From assembly GCF_017916515.1 (NCBI RefSeq), contig NZ_JAFMTA010000001.1, positions 1,289,033 through 1,353,032 on the forward strand: 64,000 nucleotides of DNA, given 5' to 3'. This DNA is from Naasia sp. SYSU D00948. Its GTDB lineage: Bacteria > Actinomycetota > Actinomycetes > Actinomycetales > Microbacteriaceae. The notes under the pieces were generated by a model. The model had not been told where the DNA came from, searched no databases, and saw only the letters and a program-made list of their open reading frames with translations. Shown in pieces: positions 18,245 through 26,012 of this stretch (within the stretch, counting starts at the first letter, position 1; each line of letters begins with the position of its first letter). A program made the translations under genes and the position numbers.

Positions 18245-19513
18245 GTGATCGACCCCCAGCTTCTGCGCGAAGATCCCGACACGATCCGCCGCTCGCAGGA
18301 GGCCCGGGGCGCGTCCGTCGGCATCGTCGACCAGGCGATCGAGGCGGAGGCCGCGCGCCGCTCCGCGATCAGCGAGTTCGAGCGCCTCAGGGCCGAGCAG
18401 AACGCCCTCGGGAAGCGGGTGGCGTCGGCGCCCAAGGAGGAGAAGGCCGCGCTGGTCGCCCAGGCGCAGGATCTCGCGGCGGGAGTCAAGGCAGCGCAGC
18501 AGGCGGCGGGCGACGCGGAGCGGCACTTCACCGACCTCACCCGGTCCATCGCGAACGTCGTCCTGGACGGCGTTCCCGCCGGCGGCGAGGACGACTTCGT
18601 GGTGCTCCGCGAGGTGGGGGAGAAGCCCGAGTTCGGCTTCGAGGCGAAGGACCACCTCGTGATCGGGGAGGGCCTCGACGCGATCGACATGGCGCGCGGC
18701 GCGAAGGTGTCCGGCGCCCGCTTCTACTTCCTGAAGGGCGTCGGCGCCCGGCTGGAGCTCGCGCTCATGTCGCTGGGTCTCGACCGGGCGCTCGAAGCCG
18801 GCTTCACCCCCGTGATCCCGCCGACCCTCGTCAAGCCGGAGATCATGGAGGGCACCGGGTTCCTCGGCGAGCACGCCGAGGAGGTCTACTACCTCCCCGC
18901 GGACGAGCTGTACCTCGTCGGCACCAGCGAGGTCCCTCTGGCCGGACTGCACTCGAACGAGATCGTCGACCTCTCGGCCGGCCCCCTCCGCTACGCGGGC
19001 TGGTCGACCTGCTACCGCCGCGAGGCCGGGTCCTACGGCAAGGACACCCGCGGCATCATCCGCGTGCACCAGTTCAACAAGCTCGAGATGTTCGTCTACA
19101 CGACCCCGGAGGACGCCGAGGCGGAGCACGAGCGGCTCGTCGGCTGGCAGGAGGGAATGCTCCAGGCGCTCGGCCTCAGCTACCGGGTGATCGACGTGGC
19201 CGCGGGGGACCTCGGCACGAGCGCGGCCCGGAAGTTCGACGTCGAGGCCTGGGTGCCCACGCAGAACGCGTACCGCGAGCTGACGTCCACCTCGAACTGC
19301 ACGACGTTCCAGGCGCGCCGGCTCGGCATCCGGAGCCGCGGCGAGGGCGGCACCCGCCCGGTCGCGACCCTCAACGGCACGCTCGCGACGACGCGGTGGA
19401 TCGTGGCGCTGCTCGAGACGCACCAGCAGGAGGACGGCTCCGTCGTCGTCCCGGAGGCGCTGCGTCCCTACCTCGGCGGGCTGGACGTCCTGCGGCCCGT
19501 GACCGGCCGATGA
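18245..19513 (+). CDS. serS: Seryl-tRNA synthetase
   Basis: 422 aa. The N-terminal coiled-coil arm spans about residues 25-100. The class II core has [10 protein letters not shown] (motif 1 region), [22 protein letters not shown] (motif 2) and NGTLATTRW (motif 3). It charges tRNA-Ser; two tRNA-Ser genes lie within 6 kb. GTG 18245 begins [10 protein letters not shown], the normal family N-terminus. TAGGCT lies 7 nt upstream with no ribosome site, so translation is probably leaderless. The stop overlaps the HAD gene start. Confidence 0.96.
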   Translation: MIDPQLLREDPDTIRRSQEARGASVGIVDQAIEAEAARRSAISEFERLRAEQNALGKRVASAPKEEKAALVAQAQDLAAGVKAAQQAAGDAERHFTDLTRSIANVVLDGVPAGGEDDFVVLREVGEKPEFGFEAKDHLVIGEGLDAIDMARGAKVSGARFYFLKGVGARLELALMSLGLDRALEAGFTPVIPPTLVKPEIMEGTGFLGEHAEEVYYLPADELYLVGTSEVPLAGLHSNEIVDLSAGPLRYAGWSTCYRREAGSYGKDTRGIIRVHQFNKLEMFVYTTPEDAEAEHERLVGWQEGMLQALGLSYRVIDVAAGDLGTSAARKFDVEAWVPTQNAYRELTSTSNCTTFQARRLGIRSRGEGGTRPVATLNGTLATTRWIVALLETHQQEDGSVVVPEALRPYLGGLDVLRPVTGR

Positions 19514-20337
19514 GCGCTCGCCGGGCCGCGTGGCCGTCGGGGAAGCTGCTCGTCGCGCTCGACATCGACGGCACCCTCCTGCACGAGAGCGGCGTGGTGA
19601 GCGACGCGGTCTCGCGCGAGGTGCGGCGTGTGGTCGAGGCGGGCCATGAGGTGATGCTCGCCACGGGCCGATCGGTCGCGAGCACGCTGCCGGTCCTCGA
19701 GCAGCTCGACATCGCGCCCGAGTACGTCGTGTGCTGCAACGGGGCGATCACGCTCCGTCGCGACCCGGCGGCGCCCTCCGGCTACCGGCGGGAGTACGTG
19801 GAGACCTTCAACCCGACCAACGTGCTGACGACGATCCGGTCGCACCTCTCCGGCGGCCGGTACGCCGTCGAGGACGAGACCGGCTTCTACCGCTACCACG
19901 GCGACTTCCCCGAGCGAGCGCTCGGCAACGCGAGCCAGCACGTGGAGTTCGAGGACCTGCTGCACACCCGGGCGACGCGGGTCGTGGTCATCTCGCCCGA
20001 CCACGACGTCGAGGACTTCCTCCAGGTGGTCGAGCGCATGGGGCTGCACCGCGTGAGCTACACCGTCGGCTGGACGGCGTGGCTCGACATCGCACCGGAC
20101 GGCGTGAACAAGGCCACGGCGCTCGAGCGGGTCCGCCAGACGCTCGGCGTCCCTCGCCACAGCGTGATGGCGGTCGGCGACGGACGCAACGACATCGACA
20201 TGCTGCACTGGGCCGCGGAGGCGGGCCGCGGCGTCGCGATGGGCCAGGCCCCGCCCGAGGTGCAGGAGGCGGCGTCGGAGCTCACCGGCCCCGTGGCCGA
20301 GGACGGCCTGCGCCACGTGCTGTCGACCATCGTCTGA
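19510..20337 (+). CDS. HAD-superfamily hydrolase, Cof type
   Basis: 275 aa. ALDIDGTLL carries the nucleophile Asp and the second Asp. VMLATGRS is motif II, and the conserved Lys is in [22 protein letters not shown] is motif IV, the layout of Cof/YidA type IIB cap phosphatases. It probably dephosphorylates a sugar phosphate or cofactor phosphate in the cytoplasm. The ATG overlaps the serS stop (ATGA), indicating co-translation with serS; this neighbour pair is common in actinobacteria. The substrate is unknown. Confidence 0.9.
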   Translation: MSARRAAWPSGKLLVALDIDGTLLHESGVVSDAVSREVRRVVEAGHEVMLATGRSVASTLPVLEQLDIAPEYVVCCNGAITLRRDPAAPSGYRREYVETFNPTNVLTTIRSHLSGGRYAVEDETGFYRYHGDFPERALGNASQHVEFEDLLHTRATRVVVISPDHDVEDFLQVVERMGLHRVSYTVGWTAWLDIAPDGVNKATALERVRQTLGVPRHSVMAVGDGRNDIDMLHWAAEAGRGVAMGQAPPEVQEAASELTGPVAEDGLRHVLSTIV

Positions 20338-20385
20338 GCGGATCCCTCGACCACGCGCTGCCGCTTCCCGGGCGCCGCTGGAAAC

Positions 20386-20447
20386 GGCAACGCCAACGAC
20401 GATCGGCAACCCGGCACGGTTGCCCCTTGTCGCGGGCGTTGCCGATC
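20386..20447 (+). other. Nested inverted repeats with two alternative foldings
   Basis: GGCAACGCC (20386-20394) pairs with GGCGTTGCC (20435-20443), enclosing an inner hairpin GGCAACC (20405-20411) with GGTTGCC (20418-20424). Alternatively GATCGGCAAC (20401-20410) pairs perfectly with GTTGCCGATC (20438-20447). The element lies between the HAD gene and tRNA-Ser. It may simply be a terminator for the serS-HAD operon, but the mutually exclusive stems resemble an attenuator. Confidence 0.5.
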
Positions 20448-20511
20448 CCCTGGCCGCCGGCCGAGACGCCCTCGGTAGACTCGGCCGGGTCCGGCCCGTG
20501 CGGCTGGGCGA

Positions 20512-20596
20512 GGAGGGCTGTCCGAGCGGCCGATGGAGCTGGTCTTGAAAACCAGTGGGCAGCGATGTCCCGTGGGTTCGAATCCCACGCCCTCCG
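20512..20596 (+). tRNA. tRNA-Ser (UGA)
   Basis: An 85-nt class II tRNA. The acceptor stem GGAGGGC (20512-20518) pairs with GCCCTCC (20589-20595). The anticodon stem CTGGT/ACCAG encloses loop CTTGAAA with anticodon TGA at 20546-20548. There is a long variable arm and the T-loop GGGTTCGAATCCC. CCA is not fully encoded. TAGACT at about 20476 may be the -10. Confidence 0.96.
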
Positions 20597-20605
20597 CACG
20601 ATGGC

Positions 20606-20788
20606 TCAGAACGCGCGCGCCGTGCTGGTCCAGACTCCCTGCGGGTCCCAGTAGCCGAACGGGCCGCTCGGCTCCTCCAGGCCCTCCTCGACGGTCCAGT
20701 GCCAGCGGTAGTGGGTCTGCAGTCTGCCCAGCTCGACCGCGGCCGCGCAGCGGGTGCACGAGCGCAGATCGCTCCCTCTCATCGTCAC
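20606..20788 (-). CDS. Small cysteine-pair hypothetical protein
   Basis: 60 aa, no recognised family. An N-terminal SCTRC pair is followed by a Trp/Tyr/Gly-rich segment (HYRWHWTVEEG, FGYWDPQG). The CxxC suggests a half zinc site or redox pair. GTG 20788 is preceded at exactly 6 nt by TAGTCT on the minus strand, the same leaderless promoter spacing as other genes here; an internal ATG at 20782 is the alternative. Its 3' end lies 10 bp from the tRNA-Ser 3' end, on the opposite strand. Confidence 0.6.
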   Translation of the reverse strand: MTMRGSDLRSCTRCAAAVELGRLQTHYRWHWTVEEGLEEPSGPFGYWDPQGVWTSTARAF

Positions 20789-20977
20789 GGCCCGAGACTA
20801 TCGACGGGGTCGGGGCTCGGCGGGAGGCGCTGAGACAGCATCGGGCCCGGGGCGTCAATCCCGTGCAGGGCGGCGGAGCGCCTGCTTACCGTTGCGCTGA
20901 GCCCCCGATCCGAGGGCCCCGGATGCGGAGCGATCGTCAGCCACCCCTGGGGCCCTCCTAGTTCGCGGGCTCCGCCG

Positions 20978-21211
20978 TCACTCCGTCGCGCGGAGCGCCC
21001 AGGCTGCCGGGCGCCAGTCGTCCGGAACCGCATGGCCGTTGACGTGTCCGCACCGGTCGCAGGTGTAGCTCACGCTCGGGCTGATGAGGCGGACCTTCGT
21101 CACAGACGGGCGCCCTGAAGAGCGCGTCACCTCGTAGCGCTCCTGGCGAGCTGGGCTGAAGTCCTGATAGCTCAGGTACTCGTCCGTCTTGCATCGAGGA
21201 CACGTCGGCAT
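20978..21211 (-). CDS. Small zinc-ribbon hypothetical protein
   Basis: 77 aa from ATG 21211; a second ATG lies one codon upstream at 21214. Two CxxC knuckles, CPRC near the N-terminus and CDRC about 50 residues later, form a classical zinc-ribbon arrangement. Between them is a strand-rich stretch (YEVTRSS, VRLISPSVSYTC). It might bind nucleic acid or a partner protein, but no family was recognised. TACTCT lies 8-11 nt upstream of the candidate starts and could be the -10. Confidence 0.6.
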   Translation of the reverse strand: MPTCPRCKTDEYLSYQDFSPARQERYEVTRSSGRPSVTKVRLISPSVSYTCDRCGHVNGHAVPDDWRPAAWALRATE

Positions 21212-21235
21212 CATGGGCCAGGAGAGTAGCCACAC

Positions 21236-21798
21236 GGGTCACGGCGCCGCGAGGCGGCACGCGCATCGTCACACCGAGTTAACGCAACCGCGAAGACGAC
21301 GCGGTCCGGAGGCACAAAAGTGAGAGGGTGCTCGGGATTGGGGCGCGTGCCGGAGGAGGAAACCCGTTACCCTCGTTCTGGGCGTCGCCGGAGGTCGGAT
21401 CTCGGGTGGCTCGATCTCCGCTGCCGGCGCCCCGTCCCTGCCGCGTCCGGATCTTCGGGGGAAGTCCGGTGCCGCGGGCGGGAGTTCCGCTGCCGAGTGC
21501 AGATGGAGAGCCCCAGGTCGCAATCGGGGGGAGATGCGGCCTGGGGCTCTCTGGAAGTGGACGGGCCGGCTGGGGGGTTCCGGTGGGGGTCCCGTCCGCT
21601 TCGGGGCTTACTGGTCCAGGTTAGGGGCCCTGCCCCACCTGCAGTGGGGGCTACGCTTTCCGCACCGCTTCCGCTATAGTCCCGCCGCGTTTCGCCGCCA
21701 CCGCGACGGATCGCGTCGTCCGGACTTGCGATGCCGTGCGTGCGGACCCGAGCTCCGCGTGCCCCACCGGACCGCGGATCTCCGAGTAGCGTCGGTGC
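21236..21798 (+). other. Gene-free, stem-loop-rich region (possible structured RNA or long leader)
   Basis: I find no convincing coding sequence here on either strand. The right half holds a series of stems: 21507-21550 (16-bp stem), 21559-21597 (GGACGGG with CCCGTCC) and 21633-21649 (CCCCAC with GTGGGG). TATAGT near 21675 could be a -10 reading right. It matches no RNA family I can name: no SRP, RNase P, tmRNA or riboswitch signature is seen. Confidence 0.4.
21507..21550 (+). repeat. Strong 16-bp hairpin in the gene-free region
   Basis: AGAGCCCCAGGTCGCA (21507-21522) pairs with TGCGGCCTGGGGCTCT (21535-21550), 16 bp with a single G-U-type mismatch and a 12-nt G-rich loop. No T-run follows, so it is not a classical terminator. 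Confidence 0.65.
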
Positions 21799-23220
21799 GT
21801 GGCCGTTCCGCTCCCCTCCGCATCCCCCAGCAGCCAGGGCGTCGACGCCCGCGGCATCGAGGCGTTCCTCGACGCGCTCGAGTCGGACCCGCGCATCGAG
21901 CCGCACAGCATCATGCTGCTCCGGCACGGACGCGTGGTCGCGTCCGGCTGGTGGTCGCCGTTCACCGAGGACCGCCCGCACCTGCTGTACTCCCTCAGCA
22001 AGACGTTCACCGCCACGGCCCTCGGCTTCGCGGTCGCGGAGGGACTGGTCACCCTCGACGACCTCGTCGTGGACCACTTCCCCGAGTTCGCCGACGAAAT
22101 CACCACCCCGCGAGCGCGCGCGATCCGCATCCGTCACCTCGCCGCGATGGCGAGCGGCCACACGCAGGACATGGTGGGCCCCGCGACGGAGACGGACCCG
22201 GACGAGCCCGTCCGCGGCTTCCTCCTGCACGAGCCGGAGCAGGAGCCGGGCACGGTCTTCGCCTACAACCAGCCGGCCACCTACACGGTCGCCGCGATCA
22301 TCCAGCGAAGGGCTGGGACCGATCTGGTCGGCTACCTGCGCCCGCGCCTGCTCGACCCGCTGGGCATCGATCCCGTGAGCTGGCAGGAGCACCCGAAGGG
22401 CCGCTCGCTCGGCTTCACGGGGCTGTTCGCCAGCACGGACGCCGTTGCGAAGCTCGGCCAGCTATACCTCGACGAGGGGCGCTGGAAGGGCGAGCAGCTG
22501 CTGCCCGAGGGGTGGGCGGAGGAGGTGCGCACCCGACGCGTGGACACCGACTGGGACGCCGACCCGGACTGGCGCCGCGGCTATGGATTCCAGGTCTGGC
22601 ACGCCCGCCACGGCTACCGGGGAGACGGGGCCTTCGGCCAGTTCTGCGTGATCCTGCCCGAGCAGGACGCCGTGCTCGCCACCACCGCGTCGACCCAGGC
22701 GATGCAGGCCGTGCTCGACGCGGCGTGGGAGCACCTGCTGCCGGCGCTGGGGAACGGAGGGGACCCCGACGCCGATGCCCGGCTGGTGGACCGACTGGCG
22801 GGCCTCCGCCTCCCTGCGCCCGGCGGATCCGACGACCAGCCGGGAGACGACGCGGTGGGACGCTACGCCCCGGTGACCCCTGCGGAGGGACCGAGCCTCG
22901 AGTCGGTCGAGCTGCTGCGCAGCGGCGGGGTGTGGAGCATCGAGCTGAACGACGGCTACGGCGGGACGGTGGCCGCCCCCGTCGCGGGTGACGGCTGGAC
23001 GGTCAGCGAGGAGGACGGGCATCCCGTCGTCGCAGTGGCGGGCAGGTGGCAGAACGGGCGGATGGCGGTGTCCGTGCTCTTCCTCGAGTCGCCGCACCGT
23101 CTCGAGCTCGACCTCGACCCCTCCCGCCGCACGGCGGGCCTGCGATGGGTCCCGGCGCCGCTTGTCGCGCTCGGGCGGCCCGGCTTCACGAGCGTGCGGG
23201 CGCCGCGTCCCCTGCGCTGA
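21799..23220 (+). CDS. Serine hydrolase, class C beta-lactamase/penicillin-binding-protein family
   Basis: 473 aa. The catalytic SxxK is SLSK in LLYSLSKTFTATAL. The second motif is the Tyr-x-Asn type in FAYNQPATYTV. The RGYGFQVWHARHGYRGDGAFGQF region near residue 265 is the third-motif region. The C-terminal 120 residues form an extra beta-rich domain, as in several esterase-like family members. No signal peptide is seen, so a cytoplasmic esterase or peptidase is more likely than an antibiotic-resistance enzyme. GTG 21799 lies 6 nt after TAGCGT, consistent with a leaderless transcript. Confidence 0.87.
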   Translation: MAVPLPSASPSSQGVDARGIEAFLDALESDPRIEPHSIMLLRHGRVVASGWWSPFTEDRPHLLYSLSKTFTATALGFAVAEGLVTLDDLVVDHFPEFADEITTPRARAIRIRHLAAMASGHTQDMVGPATETDPDEPVRGFLLHEPEQEPGTVFAYNQPATYTVAAIIQRRAGTDLVGYLRPRLLDPLGIDPVSWQEHPKGRSLGFTGLFASTDAVAKLGQLYLDEGRWKGEQLLPEGWAEEVRTRRVDTDWDADPDWRRGYGFQVWHARHGYRGDGAFGQFCVILPEQDAVLATTASTQAMQAVLDAAWEHLLPALGNGGDPDADARLVDRLAGLRLPAPGGSDDQPGDDAVGRYAPVTPAEGPSLESVELLRSGGVWSIELNDGYGGTVAAPVAGDGWTVSEEDGHPVVAVAGRWQNGRMAVSVLFLESPHRLELDLDPSRRTAGLRWVPAPLVALGRPGFTSVRAPRPLR

Positions 23221-23253
23221 GGCCCGGACCCCGGCGCGTCAGCGCAGGGGACG
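23206..23253. terminator. Terminator overlapping a stop codon
   Basis: A perfect 15-bp inverted repeat (CGTCCCCTGCGCTGA, 23206-23220, with its complement 23239-23253) and an 18-nt loop. The left arm contains the last codons and stop of the serine hydrolase gene. It also lies directly downstream of the convergent 40-codon gene. Confidence 0.75.
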
Positions 23254-23264
23254 GGCCGGGCCAG

Positions 23265-23387
23265 CTAGGCGGCGGCTGCGGGTCTAGCGTCCTGACACGG
23301 GAGGCACCACCACTCGCCTTCGAGCGCGAGCATCGGTTCGGAGCAGGTGGGGCAGTCCCGGATCGCCAGGTCCGTGGCCTCGTTCAT
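23265..23387 (-). CDS. Tiny zinc-ribbon-like protein
   Basis: 40 aa, beginning MNEATDLAIRDCPTC and continuing through EWWCLPC to a short Ala-rich tail. Two CxxC pairs 16 residues apart with intervening Glu/Trp are typical of tiny zinc ribbons. CAGGCT lies exactly 6 nt before the ATG on the minus strand, the same spacing seen for leaderless genes nearby. It ends 12 bp from a strong terminator hairpin. The family is not recognised; it is conserved-looking but short, so a comparison with relatives would decide. Confidence 0.55.
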   Translation of the reverse strand: MNEATDLAIRDCPTCSEPMLALEGEWWCLPCQDARPAAAA

Positions 23388-23670
23388 GCGAGAAGCCTGA
23401 GCGATGCGAGGCCTGTGGAATAGTGCTTGACCGGGAGCGATCCCATGTGATGGCCAGGCGGTGGTGCCGAGCGGTGCGCCGGCGGATCCAGGATCTTCCG
23501 TACGCGGTCCGAGAACGGCGGTGCGGTTGCCGGTGTTCGGGGAGCCGGGTACCGTACCCTTCCCTTTCAGGAGGAATCAAGCCGGCTCCTCCATGATCCG
23601 TGTCCGCGGGGGCGTCGCACGGGTCTGGAGCAGGTGTCGCCGCACCGAACCCGAGCCCGAGGGGAGTTCA

Positions 23671-24978
23671 GTGAGCGGATCACGCCGCAGCGCGCACGCC
23701 GCTGGAGTCCGCCCTGTCGCCCGCCACGGTCGCCTCCGCAAGCCCAGCATCGCCATGCGGCTCGTCAAGTTCTTCGGGATCGCGGTCACGGTGGTGGTGG
23801 TGAGCGCTCTCGCCGTCGGCGGCATCGCCGCCTGGGACATCGGCCGCCAGGTCCGCACCGTCCACCTCGACAACGAGGACGCCGTCGGCGACCTCCCCGA
23901 GATCAGCGCCATCGACGGCGGCGTGAACCTGCTCCTCATCGGCAGCGACAGCCGCGCGAACTCGACCTACTCCTACGGCGAGGATCCGGAGAGCGAGCTC
24001 AACGACGTCAACATCTTGCTCCACATCTCGCAGGACCACTCGAACGCCGTGGCGATCAGCTTCCCCCGGGACCTCTACGTCGAGATCCCGGAGTGCGACG
24101 ACGGCGACGGCGGCACGAACGGGCCCGTGCGCAGCGCCCGGATCAACACGGCCCTGCTGACCGGGGGAGGATCCGCGAAGGCGGGCCTCGCCTGCGCCGT
24201 GAAGACGGTCGAGAACCTCACCGGGCTGACGATCCCGTTCGCCGCGGAGATCAGCTTCGACGGCGTCATCGAGATGTCGAACGCGATCGGAGGCGTCCCC
24301 GTCTGCGTCGCCCAGCCCATCGAGGACGAGCACACCGAGCTCTTCCTCCCTGCCGGCACCCACGAGCTGGAGGGCATGGACGCCCTCAAGTTCCTCCGGA
24401 CCCGGTACGGAGTCGGCGACGGCAGCGACATCACGCGCATCAGCTCGCAGCAGGTCTTCCTGTCGTCCCTCGTGCGCAAGGTGAAGAGCTCGTCCACGCT
24501 CACCGACGTGACCAAGCTCTACGGGCTGGCGGGCGCAGCGGTCCGCAACATGACCTTCTCGGAGTCCCTCAACAGCGTCGACACGATGGTGCAGATCGCG
24601 AAGGCTCTGGCCCCGATCGACCTCGACAAGATCGTGTTCGTCCAGTACCCGACCTACTACGCCTCCGACGGCGTCGGACTCCTCCCCAACGAGGGGCCGG
24701 CGACCGCTCTGATGACCGCGGTGCTCAACGACCAGGCGATCGTCCTGAGCCCGCCCAGCGGGGACCAGCGCAGCGGCTCCGTCGCGGCGCCCGGCTCGGA
24801 AGCGCCTGCCCCCGTGGAGACGGCGCCGCCTGCCGAGGAGACCCCGGCCGCGCCCGGCGAGACCGCCCCCGTGCCGACGCCCACCGAGACGCCCGTCGCC
24901 CAGCTTCCCGGGGAGGTGCTCGGTCAGTCCGCCGCTCAGGAGACCTGCTCGGTCGGGCGCACGCTCGCCGACCAGTAG
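23671..24978 (+). CDS. LytR-CpsA-Psr (LCP) family cell-wall glycopolymer ligase
   Basis: 435 aa from GTG 23671, chosen for GGGGAG 5 bp upstream; the in-frame reading starts 70 codons earlier without support. A basic N-terminus is followed by one membrane helix (about residues 33-55). The extracytoplasmic LCP domain has NLLLIGSDSRA, AISFPRDLYVEIP and LKFLRTRYGVGDGSDITRISSQQ. These carry the Asp/Arg residues that bind the polyprenyl pyrophosphate and metal. It should transfer teichoic-acid-like or arabinogalactan-type polymers to peptidoglycan. A Pro/Ala/Glu-rich C-terminal tail of about 80 residues ends with a lone Cys near the C-terminus. Confidence 0.9.
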   Translation: MSGSRRSAHAAGVRPVARHGRLRKPSIAMRLVKFFGIAVTVVVVSALAVGGIAAWDIGRQVRTVHLDNEDAVGDLPEISAIDGGVNLLLIGSDSRANSTYSYGEDPESELNDVNILLHISQDHSNAVAISFPRDLYVEIPECDDGDGGTNGPVRSARINTALLTGGGSAKAGLACAVKTVENLTGLTIPFAAEISFDGVIEMSNAIGGVPVCVAQPIEDEHTELFLPAGTHELEGMDALKFLRTRYGVGDGSDITRISSQQVFLSSLVRKVKSSSTLTDVTKLYGLAGAAVRNMTFSESLNSVDTMVQIAKALAPIDLDKIVFVQYPTYYASDGVGLLPNEGPATALMTAVLNDQAIVLSPPSGDQRSGSVAAPGSEAPAPVETAPPAEETPAAPGETAPVPTPTETPVAQLPGEVLGQSAAQETCSVGRTLADQ

Positions 24979-25049
24979 CGGTGACGGGAGCCGTCCGGGA
25001 GAGGCGGTCACGGAGGGCCCGGGTAGCGGCTATGCTTGCTGAGGCCACT

Positions 25050-25139
25050 GGAGACGTCGCATAGTCCGGTCGAGTGCACCACCCTGCTAAGGTGGAGAGG
25101 GGTTTGACCCCTCCGTGGGTTCAAATCCCACCGTCTCCG
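25050..25139 (+). tRNA. tRNA-Ser (GCU)
   Basis: A 90-nt class II tRNA. The acceptor stem GGAGACG (25050-25056) pairs with CGTCTCC (25132-25138). Anticodon GCT lies at 25086-25088 in loop CTGCTAA. There is a long variable arm (GAGAGGGG / CCCCTC) and T-loop GTTCAAATC. TATGCT at 25031-25036 is a good -10. Confidence 0.96.
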
Positions 25140-25165
25140 CGATCGTCGCAGTTCCCCAGGAACAT

Positions 25166-25238
25166 GCGCCCGTAGCTCAACGGATAGAGCATCTGACTAC
25201 GGATCAGAAGGTTGGGGGTTCGAGTCCCTCCGGGCGCG
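25166..25238 (+). tRNA. tRNA-Arg (ACG)
   Basis: 73 nt. The acceptor stem GCGCCCG (25166-25172) pairs with CGGGCGC (25231-25237). The anticodon stem TCTGA/TCAGA holds loop CTACGGA with anticodon ACG at 25199-25201. T-loop GTTCGAGTC. It follows tRNA-Ser(GCU) by 26 nt and probably shares its transcript. Confidence 0.96.
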
Positions 25239-25247
25239 CAGAAGGAA

Positions 25248-25286
25248 AGAGAGCGGTACCGACAGGTGCCGCTCTCTTTTCGTTTC
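25248..25286 (+). terminator. Rho-independent terminator after the tRNA pair
   Basis: A 13-bp stem (AGAGAGCGGTACC with GGTGCCGCTCTCT, one G-U pair) and a 4-nt loop GACA, followed by TTTTCGTTT. This is the only classical T-tailed terminator I recognised in the window. Confidence 0.9.
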
Positions 25287-25376
25287 CTCGCTCGCCATTT
25301 CCTGCCGCGCTCCCGCCCTCCGACCGGTGGGTACTGCGAGTACGTGCATCGAGAGGACTCTGCGCTCGGGGCGTCT

Positions 25377-25403
25377 GTGCACTTGCGGTGCAGTATCGTG
25401 CAC
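25377..25403 (+). promoter_or_regulatory. Promoter of the XRE-cupin operon with paired GTGCAC sites
   Basis: TATCGT (25394-25399) lies 7 nt before GTG 25407. Two palindromic GTGCAC hexamers (25377-25382 and 25398-25403) are 21 bp apart centre to centre, two helical turns, flanking the promoter. Autoregulation by the XRE protein is a plausible reading. Confidence 0.45.
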
Positions 25404-25406
25404 TGG

Positions 25407-26012
25407 GTGGACGCAACGACCTCAGCACTTGCCGCGGCGATCGGCGCTCGCGTGCGGCAGGAGCGGCAGACCCGGCGCTGGACGCTCGACCAGCTCGCGC
25501 ACGCCGCCGGAGTGAGCCGGCGCATGCTCGTGAATGTCGAGCAGGGAGCCGCGAACCCCAGCGTCGGCACTCTGCTTCGGATCGCCGACGCCCTCGGCCT
25601 GGCGCTGCCGGCGCTCGTTGAGCGGCCGCAGCCGCGGCCGGTGCAGGTGACGCGGTCCGGGGAGGGCGCCGTGCTGTGGAGCAGCGATCCCGGCGGGCGC
25701 GGGGTGCTCGTGGCGAGCGCGGAGACCCCGGACGTCGTCGAGCTGTGGGACTGGACCCTCGCACCCGGCGACGTGCATCCGGGCGACCCTCACGCATCCG
25801 GGACTCGCGAGCTCCTGCAGGTCCTGTCCGGCACGCTCATCGTCGAGGCAGCCGGCCAGTCGGTCACCCTCGAGGCGGGAGACGCGCTGGCCTTTGCGGG
25901 CGACGTCCCCCACTCCTACGGGAATCCGGGCTCGCAGCCCGTCCGCTTCTCCCTCGCCGTGTTCGAGCCGGCGGTCGGCTCCTCGAGCCGCTCGGGAGGA
26001 TCCGATGCCTGA
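25407..26012 (+). CDS. XRE-family transcriptional regulator with cupin domain
   Basis: 201 aa from GTG 25407. Residues about 8-62 are an XRE helix-turn-helix (RVRQERQTRRWTLDQLAHAA, GVSRRMLVNVEQG, PSVGTLLRIADALG). Residues about 120-190 are a small cupin (RELLQVLSGTLIVEAAGQSV, LEAGDALAFAGDVPHSYGN) that likely binds a small effector. A GTG three codons upstream is also in frame. The 3' end overlaps the next gene by 8 bp. This regulator leads an operon with a B3/B4-domain protein and an EamA exporter, which suggests control of amino-acid or analogue export. Confidence 0.88.
   Translation: MDATTSALAAAIGARVRQERQTRRWTLDQLAHAAGVSRRMLVNVEQGAANPSVGTLLRIADALGLALPALVERPQPRPVQVTRSGEGAVLWSSDPGGRGVLVASAETPDVVELWDWTLAPGDVHPGDPHASGTRELLQVLSGTLIVEAAGQSVTLEAGDALAFAGDVPHSYGNPGSQPVRFSLAVFEPAVGSSSRSGGSDA

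Noticed and set aside
21799..23220. Antibiotic-resistance beta-lactamase
   Set aside because: No signal peptide, motif spacing and C-terminal extension fit an esterase/peptidase-like family member better.
23433..23444. GGGAGCGATCCC as another CebR-type site
   Set aside because: Centre of the palindrome is broken and the outer bases do not match; the neighbouring genes (zinc-ribbon peptide, LCP protein) have no link to cellobiose.
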